The notes below the pieces were generated by a model. The model worked only from the letters and a program-made list of their open reading frames with translations. It was not told the origin of the DNA and did no database searches. A DNA stretch of 64,000 nt, from assembly GCA_023213395.1 (NCBI GenBank), contig CM041465.1, positions 18,910,001 through 18,974,000 on the forward strand, in the 5' to 3' direction. The position numbers and the translations under genes were made by a program. Within the stretch, counting starts at the first letter, position 1; every line of letters begins with the position of its first letter. The DNA comes from Cycas panzhihuaensis. Lineage: Eukaryota; Cycadophyta. Shown piece by piece: positions 34,963-47,811 of this stretch.

Positions 34963-35946
34963 ATGTCTTCACAGTTCAAGCAAAATATGAATTGTATTCT
35001 AAAAGAGAAAGAAAATTAGGACATGTGGTTCATTGGTGTCAAAAATGCTATAAAGTATGAAGGTTTATGGAGAGATTGCTTACAACCTACACCATCTATT
35101 GTAGCTACAACTACCTCAGTTTATTCTAGAGGAGGTACTCCAATTTCTCCCACTAAAGTTGTAGCTAAACACTAATGGGAATTTGATGATGATAAAATCT
35201 GTGTAGGGATACTACTTGTCACTGATTATTCCCTGCATAATCTCATTAGTGGAGTTGTACATGATACATTATGGAAAGTTCTTGAAATTCTTAAAAAGAA
35301 CTTTGACACTAAATCAGAATTAGAATTTGTTCACTTAGTGGTGATGATAAACAAATAAAAAATGCAAAGATGACATACAAGTAAGACAATCAATCTCTTT
35401 CATCTAATCAAGCAATCCTTTGATAAATATTTTAAAACTCAATGTATTACATGGGCTTTCTTGATTTAGTCATGTCTCCATATCCTAGAGTACAAAAATC
35501 TACTAGGAAGTCTTCAATCTAGTGGAACTTTGAAGACCCTGAACTTTGAAGCTCTTATTGATAAGTTCATTGAATTCGATAAGACCTTTGACATCAACTT
35601 TGCCACTATATTAGATCTAGTTGATGCTACTTTTGAAGTAGAAGAAAATCTTTATTATACCAAAAATCAAGGTCAATACTCTTGCAGAGGTGGTAATTCC
35701 TATGGAAGAGGAAGATGTAGATAATAAGGACAACGTCCTCTTGGTCAACAGGGTCCTCAACTCTAACAAAAACAGTCTCAAGGCCAAGGCCAAAATAATC
35801 AACCTAGACCTAGATCCAGTAATTAGAGACAATGCAACTAGCACAATACTTCTCATAGGACTAGAAATTAAACAATTGTGTGCCAAAGGTGTAATAGAAA
35901 AGGACATTATTCCAAAAATTATAGAACTGCTACCAATAAACTATTG
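34963..35946 (+). pseudogene. Copia Gag (RLC-B)
   Basis: Starts at the ATG at 34963 (MSSQFKQNMNCILKEKEN), followed by WFIGVKNAIKYEGLW, DYSLHNLISGVV and TLNFEALIDKFIEFDKTFDI (35530 frame). A basic Gly/Arg-rich stretch precedes a zinc knuckle, VCQRCNRKGHYSKNY (35881-35922), a CCHC motif whose last Cys is now Tyr. Stops and frame changes split it into at least three pieces. Gag packages element RNA in virus-like particles. Confidence 0.8.
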
Positions 35947-36169
35947 AGTTATGAATAGCACCATGGTACACATAATGTTGATAATACTTCTTTTGAAGAT
36001 GCTTTTGGTGTAACACAATTTTCTCATACACACCTTCAAAGAATTGGGACCACTTCATCAAATGGTGTTGATAGATCCACTAAGTATGTTGAGGCTCATT
36101 ATGGCTATGCTTATTCACTTCTGCTTCATCACTTGGAGTTGCAAATAGTGCCACCTCAAATACTTCATC

Positions 36170-36598
36170 ATAGATCATGGATATTGGAGCAACATAACAT
36201 ATGACTTGTCATCGCTAGTTCTTTCAAGATTTTGACTTTGAAGTTCATGGTGTTGTATACATGGCTAATAAATCATCTCAGCTAGTTGAAGGACTTGGAA
36301 CTGTTTACCTAAAACTCCCAGGCCTTCCATATTTTACACTTGTTGATGTTTTATATATTCCTACTCTGAAGCAGAATCTGCTCTGCCTGTCCACCCTTGT
36401 CTCTCATGGATTTGATATGAGTGTAACTGCAAATAATCAAACTCTCTGTGTCATTTACCCTCCTTCAAATATTGTGGTTATGACCGAAATTCTTGATGGC
36501 AAATGTTTTTTCCTAACTGGATCACCATCCTCTGAAGCTAACTATGTTGATGATGACTTTGATTTTACCACAACCCTGACTCTTCAAAAGTTGTCCTA
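36170..36598 (+). pseudogene. Copia aspartic protease (RLC-B)
   Basis: The catalytic block reads MDIGAT*HMTCH (about 36178-36210), the counterpart of LDSGATSHMT with the Ser changed and a stop inside. Downstream is the clean frame 36261-36596: LVEGLGTVYLKLPGLPYFTL, DVLYIPTLKQNLLCLSTLVS and GKCFFLTGS, typical of the protease to pre-integrase stretch of Copia polyproteins. Confidence 0.8.
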
Positions 36599-36601
36599 AA
36601 T

Positions 36602-37545
36602 AGCCCTATGACATGCTCATATGGGCTATATCAAAATTGATCATTTAAGAGAACTACATGACACTCTTTATGGTATGAATAGGCTCTCCTCTAAGCGCTT
36701 TAAATGTGAAGCATGTATCATTGCTAAATATCATAGATAGCCCTTTCCTCTTAGTTAGTGGAAATCTAGCCAAACTTTGTAGCTTGTACACTTAGATATA
36801 TGCGGTCCTATGCCCATCCCTTCTCTCAAAGAGAAGTGGTTCTATATTACTTTCATTGATGATTTTACTAATAAAGTATGGGTTTCTTTTCTTGCAAAGA
36901 AAGATGAAGCTTTTTCTATATTTCAATCTTTCAAGACCCATATCGAAAATGAGTTTGGATTTAAGATCAAAATTGTCAAGACTAACAATGGTGGTGAATA
37001 CATATCCAATGAGTTTGAATCATGCCTACGTCAACATGGAATCAAATATCAGACCACTGTTATAGGTACACCTCAACAAAATAGAATTGCCAAGTGCATG
37101 AATAGGACCGTCATGAACATGGCTCATGCTATGCTGGTATATAAGAACATCCCTATCTATCTTTGGGTTAAGGCTATCTGGACTGCTATGTATTGCATCA
37201 ACACTATTAGTCCCTCCAAACTCGGCCCCTCTCCATATAAAATATGGTATGAACAAACCCACTCTATCTCCCACTTCATAATTTTTGGCTCTACTTGTTA
37301 TGCTCACATTTTAGAGGAACGAAAAAATAAGCTTTTAGGTAGAGCTATAAAAGGTATCTTTGTCAGATACCTTATGGACAAAAAGGGGTACAAGGTTTTC
37401 ATACATTCACAGCATAAAGTCATCATCACTACAGATGTTATCTTTGTAGAGACTAAAGATCAATTACTTAGACTTGACTCCAAGACACCTTCATACTGAT
37501 TTAATGATGCTACTAAATTTGATGTCAAGATTACAAAATTTAGGG
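36602..37545 (+). pseudogene. Copia integrase with lost catalytic residues (RLC-B)
   Basis: The zinc-binding pre-integrase part HAHMGYIKIDHLRELH...CEACIIAKYH (36610-36735) leads into a long clean frame 36810-37496. The first catalytic Asp remains in YITFIDDFTNKVW. The second block reads KTNNGGEYISNEF, with Asn (36984-36986) where the family has Asp. The third reads IAKCMNRT, with Lys (37092-37094) where the family has Glu. The frame then runs through INTISPSKLGPSPYKIW and the IFGSTCYAHI block to the C-terminus. It is inactive by residue loss even without its stops. Confidence 0.88.
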
Positions 37546-37839
37546 GGGAGATGCTCAATAGTTGCTTAAAATCTTGGAATCTAATAATAGAGCTACAGAG
37601 GATACAAGCTATAACTCCCAACCAATGTGTACACATCTAGCACCATCATTTACGAATAGCCAAGTTAACAAAGGCAAAGCCATAGTAGAAGGACCATCTT
37701 CTCCAACATTAGTGGTTGGCCCATCTTCTCTAGCATCGTCAACTTCCTCTATGCCAAACATCTCACATGATCCTTTTCAGGATCAAAATAAAGATTAAGA
37801 GGCTATGGAAATGAAAACCTCATTCCTAACTTAAGGTTT

Positions 37840-38770
37840 TCATGAAGCCTACCAACTACACAAGGGTATGCAACCAGATGAGGTAGGCAAAATTAGCACT
37901 AGAAGTTTCCATAGAGAAAGGATGCATGAGTCACTTTCCATTGAGCTTGAACCAGTAGAACTGTACCTTGATCTTAATGAAGAGCCCTTAATATACCAAG
38001 AAGTTGTAAAGCATACAGCTTGGAGAAATGCCATGAACGAAGAGTACCAATCTCTTATCAAGAACAGTATGTGGGAGCTTGTTGATCTACCACTTGGAAA
38101 AAAGGTAATTCAAAATAAATGGGTGTTTAAAAATAAGTATAGATTAGATGACACCCTAGAAAAACATAAGGCGAGGTTGGTAGCAAAAGGATTCATGCAA
38201 AAGGAAGGCATTGGCTACACTGAAATCTTTGTTCCTATAACCAAGTGGCCTACAATTATAACTCTTATAGCCTTTGCTGCTCAAAAAGGTTGGAAAATCT
38301 ACCAACTCGATGTTAAGACCTCATTTCTTAATAGGGACCTTAAAGAAGAAATTTACATGGCTCAACCCGAAGGATACAAGATTGTTGGTTAGGAGCATAA
38401 GGTTTGTAGGCTCAAAAAGTCCTTGTATGGCCTAAAGCAAGCCCCTCATGCTTGGTTTACCAAGTTGTCTAAAAGAATGAGGCAACCTGGATATGAGGTT
38501 TGTGACTATCAAGATATTGATCCAACATTATTCATTAAGCTCTAAGATGATAAAGTCACTTACCTCTTAATCTTTCTAGATGATATGCTAATAACAGAGA
38601 ATAGTGAACAGGTAATTAGCTAACTGAAGAAGGACCTTGCTAAAACTTTTGAATTATCTGACCTTGGGTTGATGAAATATTACTTGGGAATTGAAGTAAC
38701 TCAAAATAATGGCAAAATCTTTCTCTCCTAAGAAAAATATATCAACGATCTTTTGACAAAGTTTTAGTTG
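37840..38770 (+). pseudogene. Copia reverse transcriptase (RLC-B)
   Basis: Clean frame 37868-38389: AWRNAMNEEYQSLIKNSMWE, WVFKNKYRLDDTLEKHKARL, VAKGFMQKEGIGYTEIF, YQLDVKTSFLNRDLKEEIYM (first catalytic Asp in QLDVK) and AQPEGY. After a stop at 38390 it continues CRLKKSLYGLKQAPHAWF, DIDPTLFIKL, then LIFLDDMLI (about 38565-38590), the YxDD active site, and LSDLGLMKYYLGIEV. Order and length are those of a complete Copia RT. TAG/TAA stops interrupt it at five or more places. Confidence 0.9.
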
Positions 38771-39490
38771 GAAGGTGCTCGACTAGTGGATACAACTGTA
38801 GAGCCTAATATTAAACTCTTGGTTGATGGTGATACTAGGGAGGTAAAAATAATACTCTACATGCAACTTGTAGGTAGTCTCATATATACTACCAACACAA
38901 GGCTAGAAATTACACTCTATCGATATTCTTACAAGATTCAAGACAAGTCCTAAGCAAAATCATTAGCAAGTTGCAATACGAGTGTTGAGATACCTGAAGA
39001 CAACCAACAAATATGGTCTATTATATGAACCCAATACAGAATTTAAACTTTATGCATACACAGACTCAAACTTTACTGGAGATAAAGACACAGGAAGTTC
39101 TACGTCTAGGTATGTAACATTTCTTAGAATAACACCAATATCATAGAGATCCAAATGGTATAAGATAGTTGTAGACTCAACTACTGAAGCTGAATATATT
39201 GGTGCTTCTGAGACAAGAAAGAAGGTGATATGGCTTAGAAAATTATTGAATACAGTAAATGCCACCTAAACAAGTTCTAGTAGCTCATATGTAGATAATT
39301 AATATACAATCCAAATGGCTAAAAATCTTATATTTTATAATCATACCAAATATATAAGTACAAAAGTCCACAAGATTAGAGAACTAGTTCATGATGGCAC
39401 AATTCAACTAGAGTACTACCCCACAACAGATCAAGTGGCCAATATTTTCACCAAACCATTAAAGAGGGTGAGGTTTGAATAATTTTGAAA
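38771..39490 (+). pseudogene. Copia RNase H (RLC-B)
   Basis: Begins with the connection region (LVGSLIYTTNTRLEI), then KTTNKYGLLYEPNTEFKLYA, YTDSNFTGDKDTGSSTS (first Asp), DSTTEAEYIGASETRKKVIW (Glu), YVDN (Asp) and HTKYISTKVHKIRELV, ending YYPTTDQVANIFTKPLKRVR. This is the full C-terminal signature of Copia polyproteins. Stops and a shift at about 38955 break it. Confidence 0.88.
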
Positions 39491-39956
39491 GTAACTTGAC
39501 TTTAGGGCCTCCATCTTTGACTAATTTAAGACAATGAAAATAGGCCCATCACACTTTGTCTCATTCGTGAAAATCCCTTGTGGGTGCGAAAGGACAAGAG
39601 TAAGTCTCTGCTCTATCCCATTCATGAAAATCCTTTGTGGGTGTGAAAGGATAAGGGTTGTATCATTTTGGAAAATTAGAACTTGTGAAAACTTGAAAAG
39701 GCATAGGGGATGACCAAATGGTATATAGAGACTCATTACATTTTAGCTACAAAATTTATTATACTGATAGGCTATCTAACTTCATTTAAAGAGTCGCCTA
39801 AGCCAGGTTAGTAGATTAAAAAATGTGTGGGTTTTCTTCCCCATGAGAGTTTCCCACAAAAGTGTCATAGTAGTTTGCTTATAAGAGGCTCAAATGAAGA
39901 CCTCATAGGATAGAATAAAATAGGATGAAATGACCTTCTACCATTAAGAGAGAGAT
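39491..39956 (+). other. 3' untranslated region and polypurine tract (RLC-B)
   Basis: Contains a tandem pair of about 58 bases (TTCGTGAAAATCCCTTGTGG at about 39566 and TTCATGAAAATCCTTTGTGG at about 39623). The tract AAGAGAGAGAT (39946-39956) lies directly before the 3' LTR. Confidence 0.7.
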
Positions 39957-40254
39957 TGAAAAGGGTTAATGTCATAAGGCCATTACATTAGTTGATTATT
40001 TCTAAAAAGGGTTTTAAGTAAACTTTAAATTAGATCACTTATGTGAAATACACTTTCATGTGCATTATGTGTAATTTCATTTCACCTAACTTTAATGCTT
40101 CCTCTCTCAATATAAAAGTAAAAGCTCAATGGAGAAGGCTCATTCTTACCTCCCTATTTTGTGAGAGCTACTTTCTTTCTCTCAAGTCTCTCTTGCTCCT
40201 ATATTTGCCTTTATGTTTAGTGCATGGAGATAAAGGATAGATCCACTCTTTTCA
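39957..40254 (+). repeat. 3' LTR of RLC-B
   Basis: 298 bp, partner of 32661-32958, with TATAAAAG at 40111-40118. Followed by ATTTG (40255-40259), the perfect right target duplication. Confidence 0.95.
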
Positions 40255-42580
40255 ATTTGGGGCATCTTCAAGCATCTACATTCAAGTTTTTACACTCTAA
40301 CTCTCTTATACTCTCTCTAACATATACTACTCCATAGAATTCACAAGTTTTATTCACAAAAAGATAAAACTAGCGCAATAATAGCTAAGGCAAAGGGAGA
40401 CTAAGCCAAGGAAAGCTAGAAGGACTCTATAAGTAATCAAACGACCTCAAATCTCTTCTTTTCCTTCATTAAATGTAGGATTTTCCTTCCAAAAGTTGCT
40501 CTTTATAAAAAAGTTACCAAGTTTATATGCTTACATCCTTCTCTTGAAAGATAAATCTATTTCTCTTAGGTTTTTCCTATTAGTACCCTCTTATTTGTTG
40601 GTTTTATTCTATTATTTCATATATACAACTCTAGATTTTTGAGTTTAGATTGATTTCACATTGGTTTAGAGCCTTTTTCACCAAAACAAGGAGGAAACAC
40701 CTCCATTTCACCACCTAATTTCTTACTCACGCATAAGATCTACTAGCACACAAAGATAAGGAGGCCAATCCAAGCCAAGGGAGTTTGTGAGGAGGTTCAT
40801 AGGCTAGAGTTTTGACTCATAAAGATACCTTCCACTTAGGTGACCCCCTCCATGATGCTTTGTAGTGCTTTTCTCTATCCTTCCATTACTAGTTTTGGAT
40901 CTCTGTCAATTGTGAGGCTTAAACAAACATCCATTGACCTTATACTCTTTTATAACACCTAGCCAAGTGAGCTACCCATAGCTTATTAGGACTCATCACC
41001 GCATAGAGGAGCTTACTATCCTAAGGTAACATCCCTTATCCTTCTCCTTTCACACTTGTTTTCGATGGTTGCATGCAAAATAGTAAACAAGAGATCTACA
41101 ACATTTTATTTGCTTCTCTTTGGATTCTAAATAAATGTACTATCTTTATTTTTTTAAGGCATATACACATATATACATATCTTACTTATAGGAGGTATTG
41201 TTTCCCTTATGTTACAGGTTAGAGACTCCCTTTGTAAAGCAAGTCGACATATTACAAAATGTAAGATTTCTCTTATTTCAAGTTCATTTCCATTTTATTT
41301 CCTTTTCTTTCTCTCATTATTGCATAGTCAGGGATGGTAAGTAAGCCCCACTTGGAAGTTAGGGGAAGGTAAAGAAGCCCCTCCTTCAAACTCCAACAAC
41401 TTTTGTAGCAACCAAAGGAAGTGAAGACATCGACAACTTGTGGGAGTACATTGCGAGGAGTGACAACAAGAGGCACAATGAAAAGTGGCTTCAAACTTCA
41501 TAACTAGGTGCACTCTTCTTGACACATTCTTCTTCTCCTCCTCCTTTCCCCTATTCTACCCATTTATTTTATAAAATCAAAGAAAAAGGGAATTGAAAGT
41601 CTTTCTTCTTAAAAGTTTTTCTTCGTTGCATGTTATAAAGGAAAGAGAGGAAAAGAGCATAGCATTTGCATTTACTCTAGCAATATTTATTAGATCCCTA
41701 ATTATTTAAAGGAATTTAATCCTCCTCCTACTGAAGAGGAGGCATATTCACATGAAGTAACACCTTACATTACATGTTTCCATTCCCTCCTTTCATACTT
41801 TAGCCTCATTATATTTACTTGAGGGTAAAAGAGAGTGAGGTGGGGTTAAAAAAGGAAAAAGTTGCATGTTTGCTTATATACTTATTTTAGTCTTCTGCAT
41901 ATTTTATTTCTTTGGGCAACAACCATCTTTGCATGATATTAAAACTCTGTCTCAAGACCAAACCACATCCTAACAATATAGAAATCATAAACTTTAAAGA
42001 CCTTTTCATTCTTTTTGGAAACCCAAGAAGAGCCTGTAATCTAGTTGCCATAAGATATCCATAACTTTCCTCCACTCCTCTTCCTTCGTACTCTGGAACC
42101 ATCCTGCTCTTCTTGTTATCTAAGAATAATTCACAACTTAGTTACTTTTGGATGGTTTCAACATTATCTCCTTCTTGTGATCTCAACACTCAAAACCCTA
42201 GCCCTTTGATGACAAACTTCTAGACTATGAGTAGACTCATTATAGTCACATCTCTTTTGCTATCACTTTGCTTCTTCTTTACTTGTCTCCTTTTTTGAAA
42301 GGAGATCTAGCTCATCATCTCTCCCTTTGAGGATAAGAGAGCTCTATTTAGGCTATTTGGTAATCCAAAGATACCTCGTTGCCTTATTCGAATCGATAGA
42401 GGTATCTAAAGGAAAAGGGAAAGATAACATGTGAGTCCAAGGTCCTCGAACCTATGTTCCAAGGCATAGACATCGTTTGAGGGTGATCTATCTTTCTTCG
42501 AGATCTCTAGATCCTTTTATAACCTTAGTATTTATCTAGAGTGCTTCATCCTTAATGACTTGCCATAGGCATGTTTCTAC

Positions 42581-42598
42581 TGGTGACCATACCAGGGA
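42581..42598 (+). other. Primer binding site (RLG-D)
   Basis: TGGTGACCATACCAGGGA, one base after the LTR. It is the cleanest copy of the site seen in RLG-A and RLG-B. Confidence 0.75.
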
Positions 42599-42749
42599 CC
42601 CACTAGTTAGGAAATAACATAATCCCCCTTATGTTAGTGTTAGCCTCTCTCTTTTCTTTCCATACCTCTTAGATTCATTGGGCAACCTACAATGCCTTCA
42701 CTATTTTATTTGTCTTATTTCTACCATGGATTTTTAAAGCAAGACATGA

Positions 42750-44960
42750 ATGCAACATTTCTCTCGTCACTTGCGAGGTCTTCCTCTTATCTTAGAAGAA
42801 CCTTCATATTCCTCCATCCCCTCATCTGATTCTAAATTAACAATGGAGGGATACCTATTAGAGTGGGCATACCATGCCTCTGTCTCTAAAACCCAAGCTC
42901 AAACCTCAAGTTCCCTCCAAGATCCCACCCAAGAGGATGAAGATTGTATTTTCTATCTGGGTGACTAAGAGCACCATATTTTTACCCATTCCTTACTCAT
43001 GATGTAGGCGCATCTACGTCCATGGAATACTATCACCTCGATGAGAGTTCCCATGAGAACTAACCCGTGGGCCTTGCCTTGTATGAGGATCCCTCCACTT
43101 TATATGAATAAGTAGGAACCCCTCCTATAAATGTAATAGAAGCATTATAGTAGTGCTTTAGAGCTACAACTGCCCAACCGCCTCTTAAGTGGCTAGAGAT
43201 CCTCCTTCGTAGTATGGCGCCATCCTCTTCTATGCCCACACCTTCTATTTCATCTCAACCACCATCCATGTCCATGATAAGACCCAATCCTATTGTTTCT
43301 TCTTCTTTGCATGTCCCTAATACCCAAGGGTCTCCCTAGGGTATGCCCATATCCCAAATAGGGTTGAGCATGCCCCTTCCAAACTAGGCAACCATGCCTC
43401 AACCTACCATAGTGTATGCTCCTTTCACATGACCTAATGGACCCTTATGTCCCTAATCTTTAAGCCATATGGGCCCCATTCATGTGCATCCTCATCTAAA
43501 ACTTATGGACTCTTCCCTTTACATGCCCCTAGGTTACACATCCAAACCTTAGGGGCATGGAAAGAAAAACCCTCTTTCGGTTTATGGGGTAGATTCGCTA
43601 CACTGTTATGTAGTCACACCTCCTATAGGTGGCCCATATAGGCAAAACTCCATACTTCATCCACTTTCCTCATCTTCATGTTTAACCCTATACATGATAC
43701 CCTCCCGAGGAGGATTTGTTCCTCCTCATGACCCTTACTCTCATATGCCCTCTCAACAAGGGGCATACCCTCAAGGTGGAATGGGATTGTCTCATTTGCT
43801 ACCCTTCTATCTAGCCTTCCCTCAAATGGGAGAAGCCACTTCCCACCAAACAGGTTGAAATCTATATCCCTCATATGCCTAAATTGCTCAAGGAGGAGCC
43901 AAGTATCCATATTTGCCCCCTGCCATGCCTCTGGTTCACCCTCTATCTCAATTGAGGCTTTGTCCTTTTGTTGATTATAGGTTAGCCCCACTATCAATTG
44001 AGGTGATTAGGACTAACCTATCACCTCACCCTCCTAAGGTGCCCAAATTTGATGGTACCTTATTACAAGACCTAACTGAGCATGTCAGGTGTTTCTTTAT
44101 GGCATGCATCAATGATTGGACTTATGACCACATATTAATGAAGCTATTTCCTTGAATTTTATATGGAGATTCCTTTAAATGGTTTTACCATCTCCCTGCC
44201 TATTTTATCCACTCCTTCCAACAACTTGTGGATAAGTTTGTCAATTACTTTGATGTAGCTTATCTCTTTGAGAATGGGATCAAAGTCCTACTGTCCCATA
44301 AATAAGGTCACGATGAAATGAATCATGATTTTGTTAGGTGTTTCTACGACCTCCTCTATTTTACAAAGGCCACATTACTTAAGGAATTAAAGAGGCATAT
44401 TTTTTTGAATGCCCTCTATCCCAAAGTCTATGTTGAGGTCCTCAAAATAGAGGTAATGATGTGCCACTCTGCCATAGTAAAATGATTGACACTCGAGACT
44501 ATTGGATCTAGGCATGTATTAAGAAGCCTCTTAGGTCATCATAACAATGCAAGGCACGCTCTCCATCATGCGAACAATGACCCAAACAACCTCTAAGCCC
44601 CCCTACCTATACAATAGAGAGGACTTTGGATCCCTTAACCTCTACCATACATTCATTTAAATGAATGATAAAGGAGCTAAAGCTCCAACCCTCCTAATCA
44701 CCTTTAGATTCCCATAGGCTTATTCATCAGGCATCCTAAGCCATGCTACTTAAAGGCAGAACGGCTTAAACCTCTTAGGCAAGGAGGACCAACCCCTCCC
44801 CTGAGAAGAAACGATGCCCCATCCACGATGAGTTCCTTCACAAAGATTTACAATGTTAGGTGAAACACCCTGAGCTTGCCCCACAACATGATTCTTCTCC
44901 TAAATGGGCATCTAAGACTAACTTAGAGCAACCTATTCATTGTGATCCCTTTCACAAACA
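42750..44960 (+). pseudogene. Gag (RLG-D)
   Basis: ATG at 42750 (MQHFSRHLRGLPLILEEPSY), matching the gag starts of RLG-A and RLG-B. The N-terminal part (42750-42965) has TMEGYLLEWAYHASVS and QEDEDCIFYLGD. A Pro/Ser-rich stretch follows. The Gag core starts in the frame 43913-44152 (PLSIEVIRTNLSPHPPKVPK, FDGTLLQDL, HILMKLFP) and continues FKWFYHLPAYFIHSFQQLVD, KFVNYFDVAYLFENGIK, CFYDLLYFTKATLLKELKRH and FLNALYPKVYVEVLK (to about 44450). A Cys/His tail resembling RLG-B lies near 44810-44950. Stops and shifts throughout. Confidence 0.82.
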
Positions 44961-45647
44961 TGGGGAATAAGATCAATCCACTTAAGATAGAAGGATAAGG
45001 AATAAGTGAAGATCCTTAAACCCTACACCTGAGAAAATAAAGGGAAAGGGGATAAGGGATTTATCTTCTACTCCTGGTTCTCATCCCTAATCTTCCTTAT
45101 CCTCTCAATCTTAAAAAAAGGGGAAGAGGATTATTTAGATGCTTGAGACTATCCCTTTATACCCTATCATAAGGTCTCAAGTAGCTAAGGAGGTCATTGG
45201 GGCTTTCGCTTCCTAATAAAACCTTCCCATAAATAATTTTCCCTCTAAAATCCCTATGGTCCCCAAGAGCATTCTTATTTATCCTCAGCACTATGACTTT
45301 TGAAGGGAACTTCCCTAACCTACCTGGAAGGGGAAGTCCTTCTCTATAGTCAATGAGCTCTATATTGTGGCTATAGAAATGTCTATGATGGATGTCTTAT
45401 AGAGTTGCCCTGAGTAACACACCCTTCTTTTCAAGGATTTAGGCTAAACCAATACTCCTATCCATGCTTTGGGCGCTACCCCAAACTAGGAGCCCCTCAT
45501 TACTTTTAACCTTAAAGATCTTTCATCCACGAGTGGGAGGGAGCACCAATGACACTACCCCTTTACTATTTCGATTAAGACTCCTAAATGTACTCTTAGA
45601 AGGATGGTTGTAGACAACAATTCTTCTATTAATTCTATGTCCTTATC
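44961..45647 (+). pseudogene. Gag tail and protease start, cut by RLC-C (RLG-D)
   Basis: Decayed gag tail, then the approach to protease: LITFNLKDLSS (about 45495-45525), HYPFTISIKTP and RRMVVDNNSSINSMSL (about 45598-45640). This equals VDNGSSVN of RLG-B, with Gly changed to Asn next to the catalytic Asp. RLC-C starts at 45648, so the rest of protease and pol is absent from the window. Confidence 0.75.
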
Positions 45648-46074
45648 TGTTAGATAATATGACAATAATGTTTTAAAGACTAAACTTTTGACAAGTTGGC
45701 AACGTGGTTCCCCCCCTAAACTTCCTCAAGGGAATCCAACAAGGGGTGAGATCCCTCCTTGGCTAGGGGGTGTGGGGGGTACCAAAATCCCCCCCTATAA
45801 AGAGGGGGTTCGGGGGTGGTAACCCCCAACCCAAAAAGCTAGCACTAAAAAGCATACTAAATTATAAAGAGAATTAGGGTCATTTGTTCAAAATACTCCA
45901 TATTTAATGGTTCAGATTTTTACCTTGTATGACTCTCTCATAGCCTAATTTAGGGTGTTTTTTCATTATATTAATTGTATTTAATGTATTAAATATATTG
46001 TATTGAGTAGAGGTGGTTGGTTATTATTGTTGTTTTGAGAATTTTACTACTGATTATATACATTTCTTCCTTCT

Positions 46075-46524
46075 TGTTAGAATATATAATGTAAACTTTA
46101 TGTTTCATTTATGTTTCTTTAAGTTATTATTTAGTCATATGTTTAAATTGTAATTTAAGTGATTATAATGTTTCAAACTTATGTTTATTTTAATAATTTA
46201 TGGATGGTCATTGAAATGCAGAACCACATTCCAACGAACCTTCGTTGTATTTATTCATCTCCTAAATTCATGGAGTTGGTTCCAGTAATCTAGGAGGTCT
46301 ATCCAAATGCCTGATTAAAGGCAATTTTAGGTGTTGATGGTTTTGTATAGTGGTTTCAATTCTTTATTAATAAAATTAGCTTAGTAGGTGGTTTTTCTTC
46401 CCTAGAAGGGGTTTTCCACCTGTCAATTGACGTGTACTTGTGCAATGTTAATTTCTGGTTATTTCCTATTATTACTTGCTTATCTTGATCCTATTAATGC
46501 TGCACTTGTGCCTGTTCTCTTACA
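46075..46524 (+). repeat. 5' LTR of RLC-D
   Basis: 450 bp, TGTTAGAATATATAATG to TCTCTTACA. Confidence 0.92.
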
Positions 46525-46536
46525 TGGTATCAGAGC
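46525..46536 (+). other. Primer binding site, initiator tRNA-Met (RLC-D)
   Basis: TGGTATCAGAGC, exact match to the usual site, immediately after the LTR. Confidence 0.92.
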
Positions 46537-47761
46537 ACTCTCACATGCATTTCAACAGGTTTCATAAAATCATGAATCAGTTATAGGATAGTCCTTGGAG
46601 GTAGAAAAATAACTGGCCAATCAAAGGAACTGTAACCCACAACAGAGAGCCTGAATTGCTATTGTTTCCTATGAATGGGGTGATAATAGATTCTGAGTCT
46701 CAAACCAAAAACAACATTGACTTCATCTAAGCTCCCTAATTCTAGATACTCTCATGTATAGCAATATAAAATTTGGGAAGGATGTAATGTTTTTGGACAC
46801 TAATAATAAAAGCTGCCTAATTTCAAGGTACGTATGCTAGTGAAATGTATGCACAAGCTACCTAATTCTAGGTAACGAAAGCCACCAACAGGGCTCCCTA
46901 TGCATCCTTTACCATCAGATTTCTCCTCAAAGCCATGGAGCGGACGATTCTGCCTCTCTGGCCCTAACCAATAGATCCTAGAAAATTTAGATGTTGGAGT
47001 GGCCCATCTACGTGCCAACAACGTTTGAGTACCAGGAGGTCCACATCCAGCCCTTATGAAAGGTGGCAGCTCGGCTGCTATGGGTCTCTGAATATGTGGT
47101 GGCAACACTCTGTAATTTGGTTCTTCTGAGTGCCCCAACATCATTGGGCACTAAATTGGGAGAGAGGGCAATGTACTAAACACATAACCAGGCACAAACA
47201 TGCATCCAGTGCAATGCACCTCTGTAGCTGCTAATACTCTAGGTGGAATCTAGTGACTAAAAATCACGATCCAGGCCCAGTTTACCCTCTCAACTACAAT
47301 AGCATTTGCTATAGACTTAACATAACTGTAGCAAATAACTACCGTACCAAAGACACTAGCTTCGATAAGGGCGAGACGGCACTATCAAGGAGATCAAAGG
47401 CATTCTATAAGAAGGAGATGACAACAAAGCATTCGTCTCATAAAGGAATTTAGTTTGACCCTTCCTCCATGATCATCACTGTTGCTCCAGTCCAACTCCA
47501 GACCTGCAACCTGAGAAAGATACAAGAAAGACGCCTCTCCTACAAACTCGCCTCAATGCCTTCTCCTCTGGATCGCCGCTCCAGTCAAAGAATGTAGACC
47601 TGCACAAAAAATTGCATCACAACAATTAAAATACAGGTAGGGTTTCATAAACCCTACCCCCCCTCTGGACCCCAACGTTTTTTTCTTTTTAATTTTCTTT
47701 TATAAATTATATATTTACATTGGGTCTACATTTTTTAAAACACGTTTTATTTTTATTTATT

Positions 47762-47811
<50 letters not shown>

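Larger units (their letters stand above)
32661..40254 (+). mobile_element. RLC-B, Ty1/Copia element with both LTRs and perfect target duplication
   Basis: 7594 bp. Two 298-bp LTRs with about 20 differences by eye (roughly 93% identical), perfect ATTTG flanks, a decayed Met PBS, then a 2-kb leader, gag, protease, integrase, RT and RNase H in Copia order, and an AAGAGAGAGAT polypurine tract. It is the only element here with complete ends and all domains. Stops occur throughout, so it is not autonomous today. Confidence 0.96.
31749..42579 (+). repeat. 5' LTR of RLG-D, interrupted by RLC-B
   Basis: Two pieces, 31749-32660 and 40260-42579, about 3.2 kb together. The left piece is homologous (inverted) to the right ends of the RLG-A and RLG-E LTRs. 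The right piece resembles their left ends (shared passage with CGAACCTATGTTC near 42450). It ends TTTCTA directly before the PBS. No gene is seen in either piece. Confidence 0.8.
31749..45647 (+). mobile_element. RLG-D, Tat-type Gypsy element, 5' half
   Basis: A plus-strand sister of RLG-A/B/E. Its 5' LTR (31749-42579) is split by RLC-B; then PBS, gag from 42750 and the first part of protease, where RLC-C cuts in at 45648. It sits in RLC-A after AAAGG (31744-31748). The TG end (TGTTTCCTAG) is the reverse complement of the CTAGGAAACA end of RLG-E, which fixes the boundary. Confidence 0.88.

Noticed and set aside
43623-43997. 124-codon minus frame inside RLG-D gag
   Set aside because: Overlaps the gag N-terminal region read on plus, which is supported by RLG-A and RLG-B; no motif of its own.
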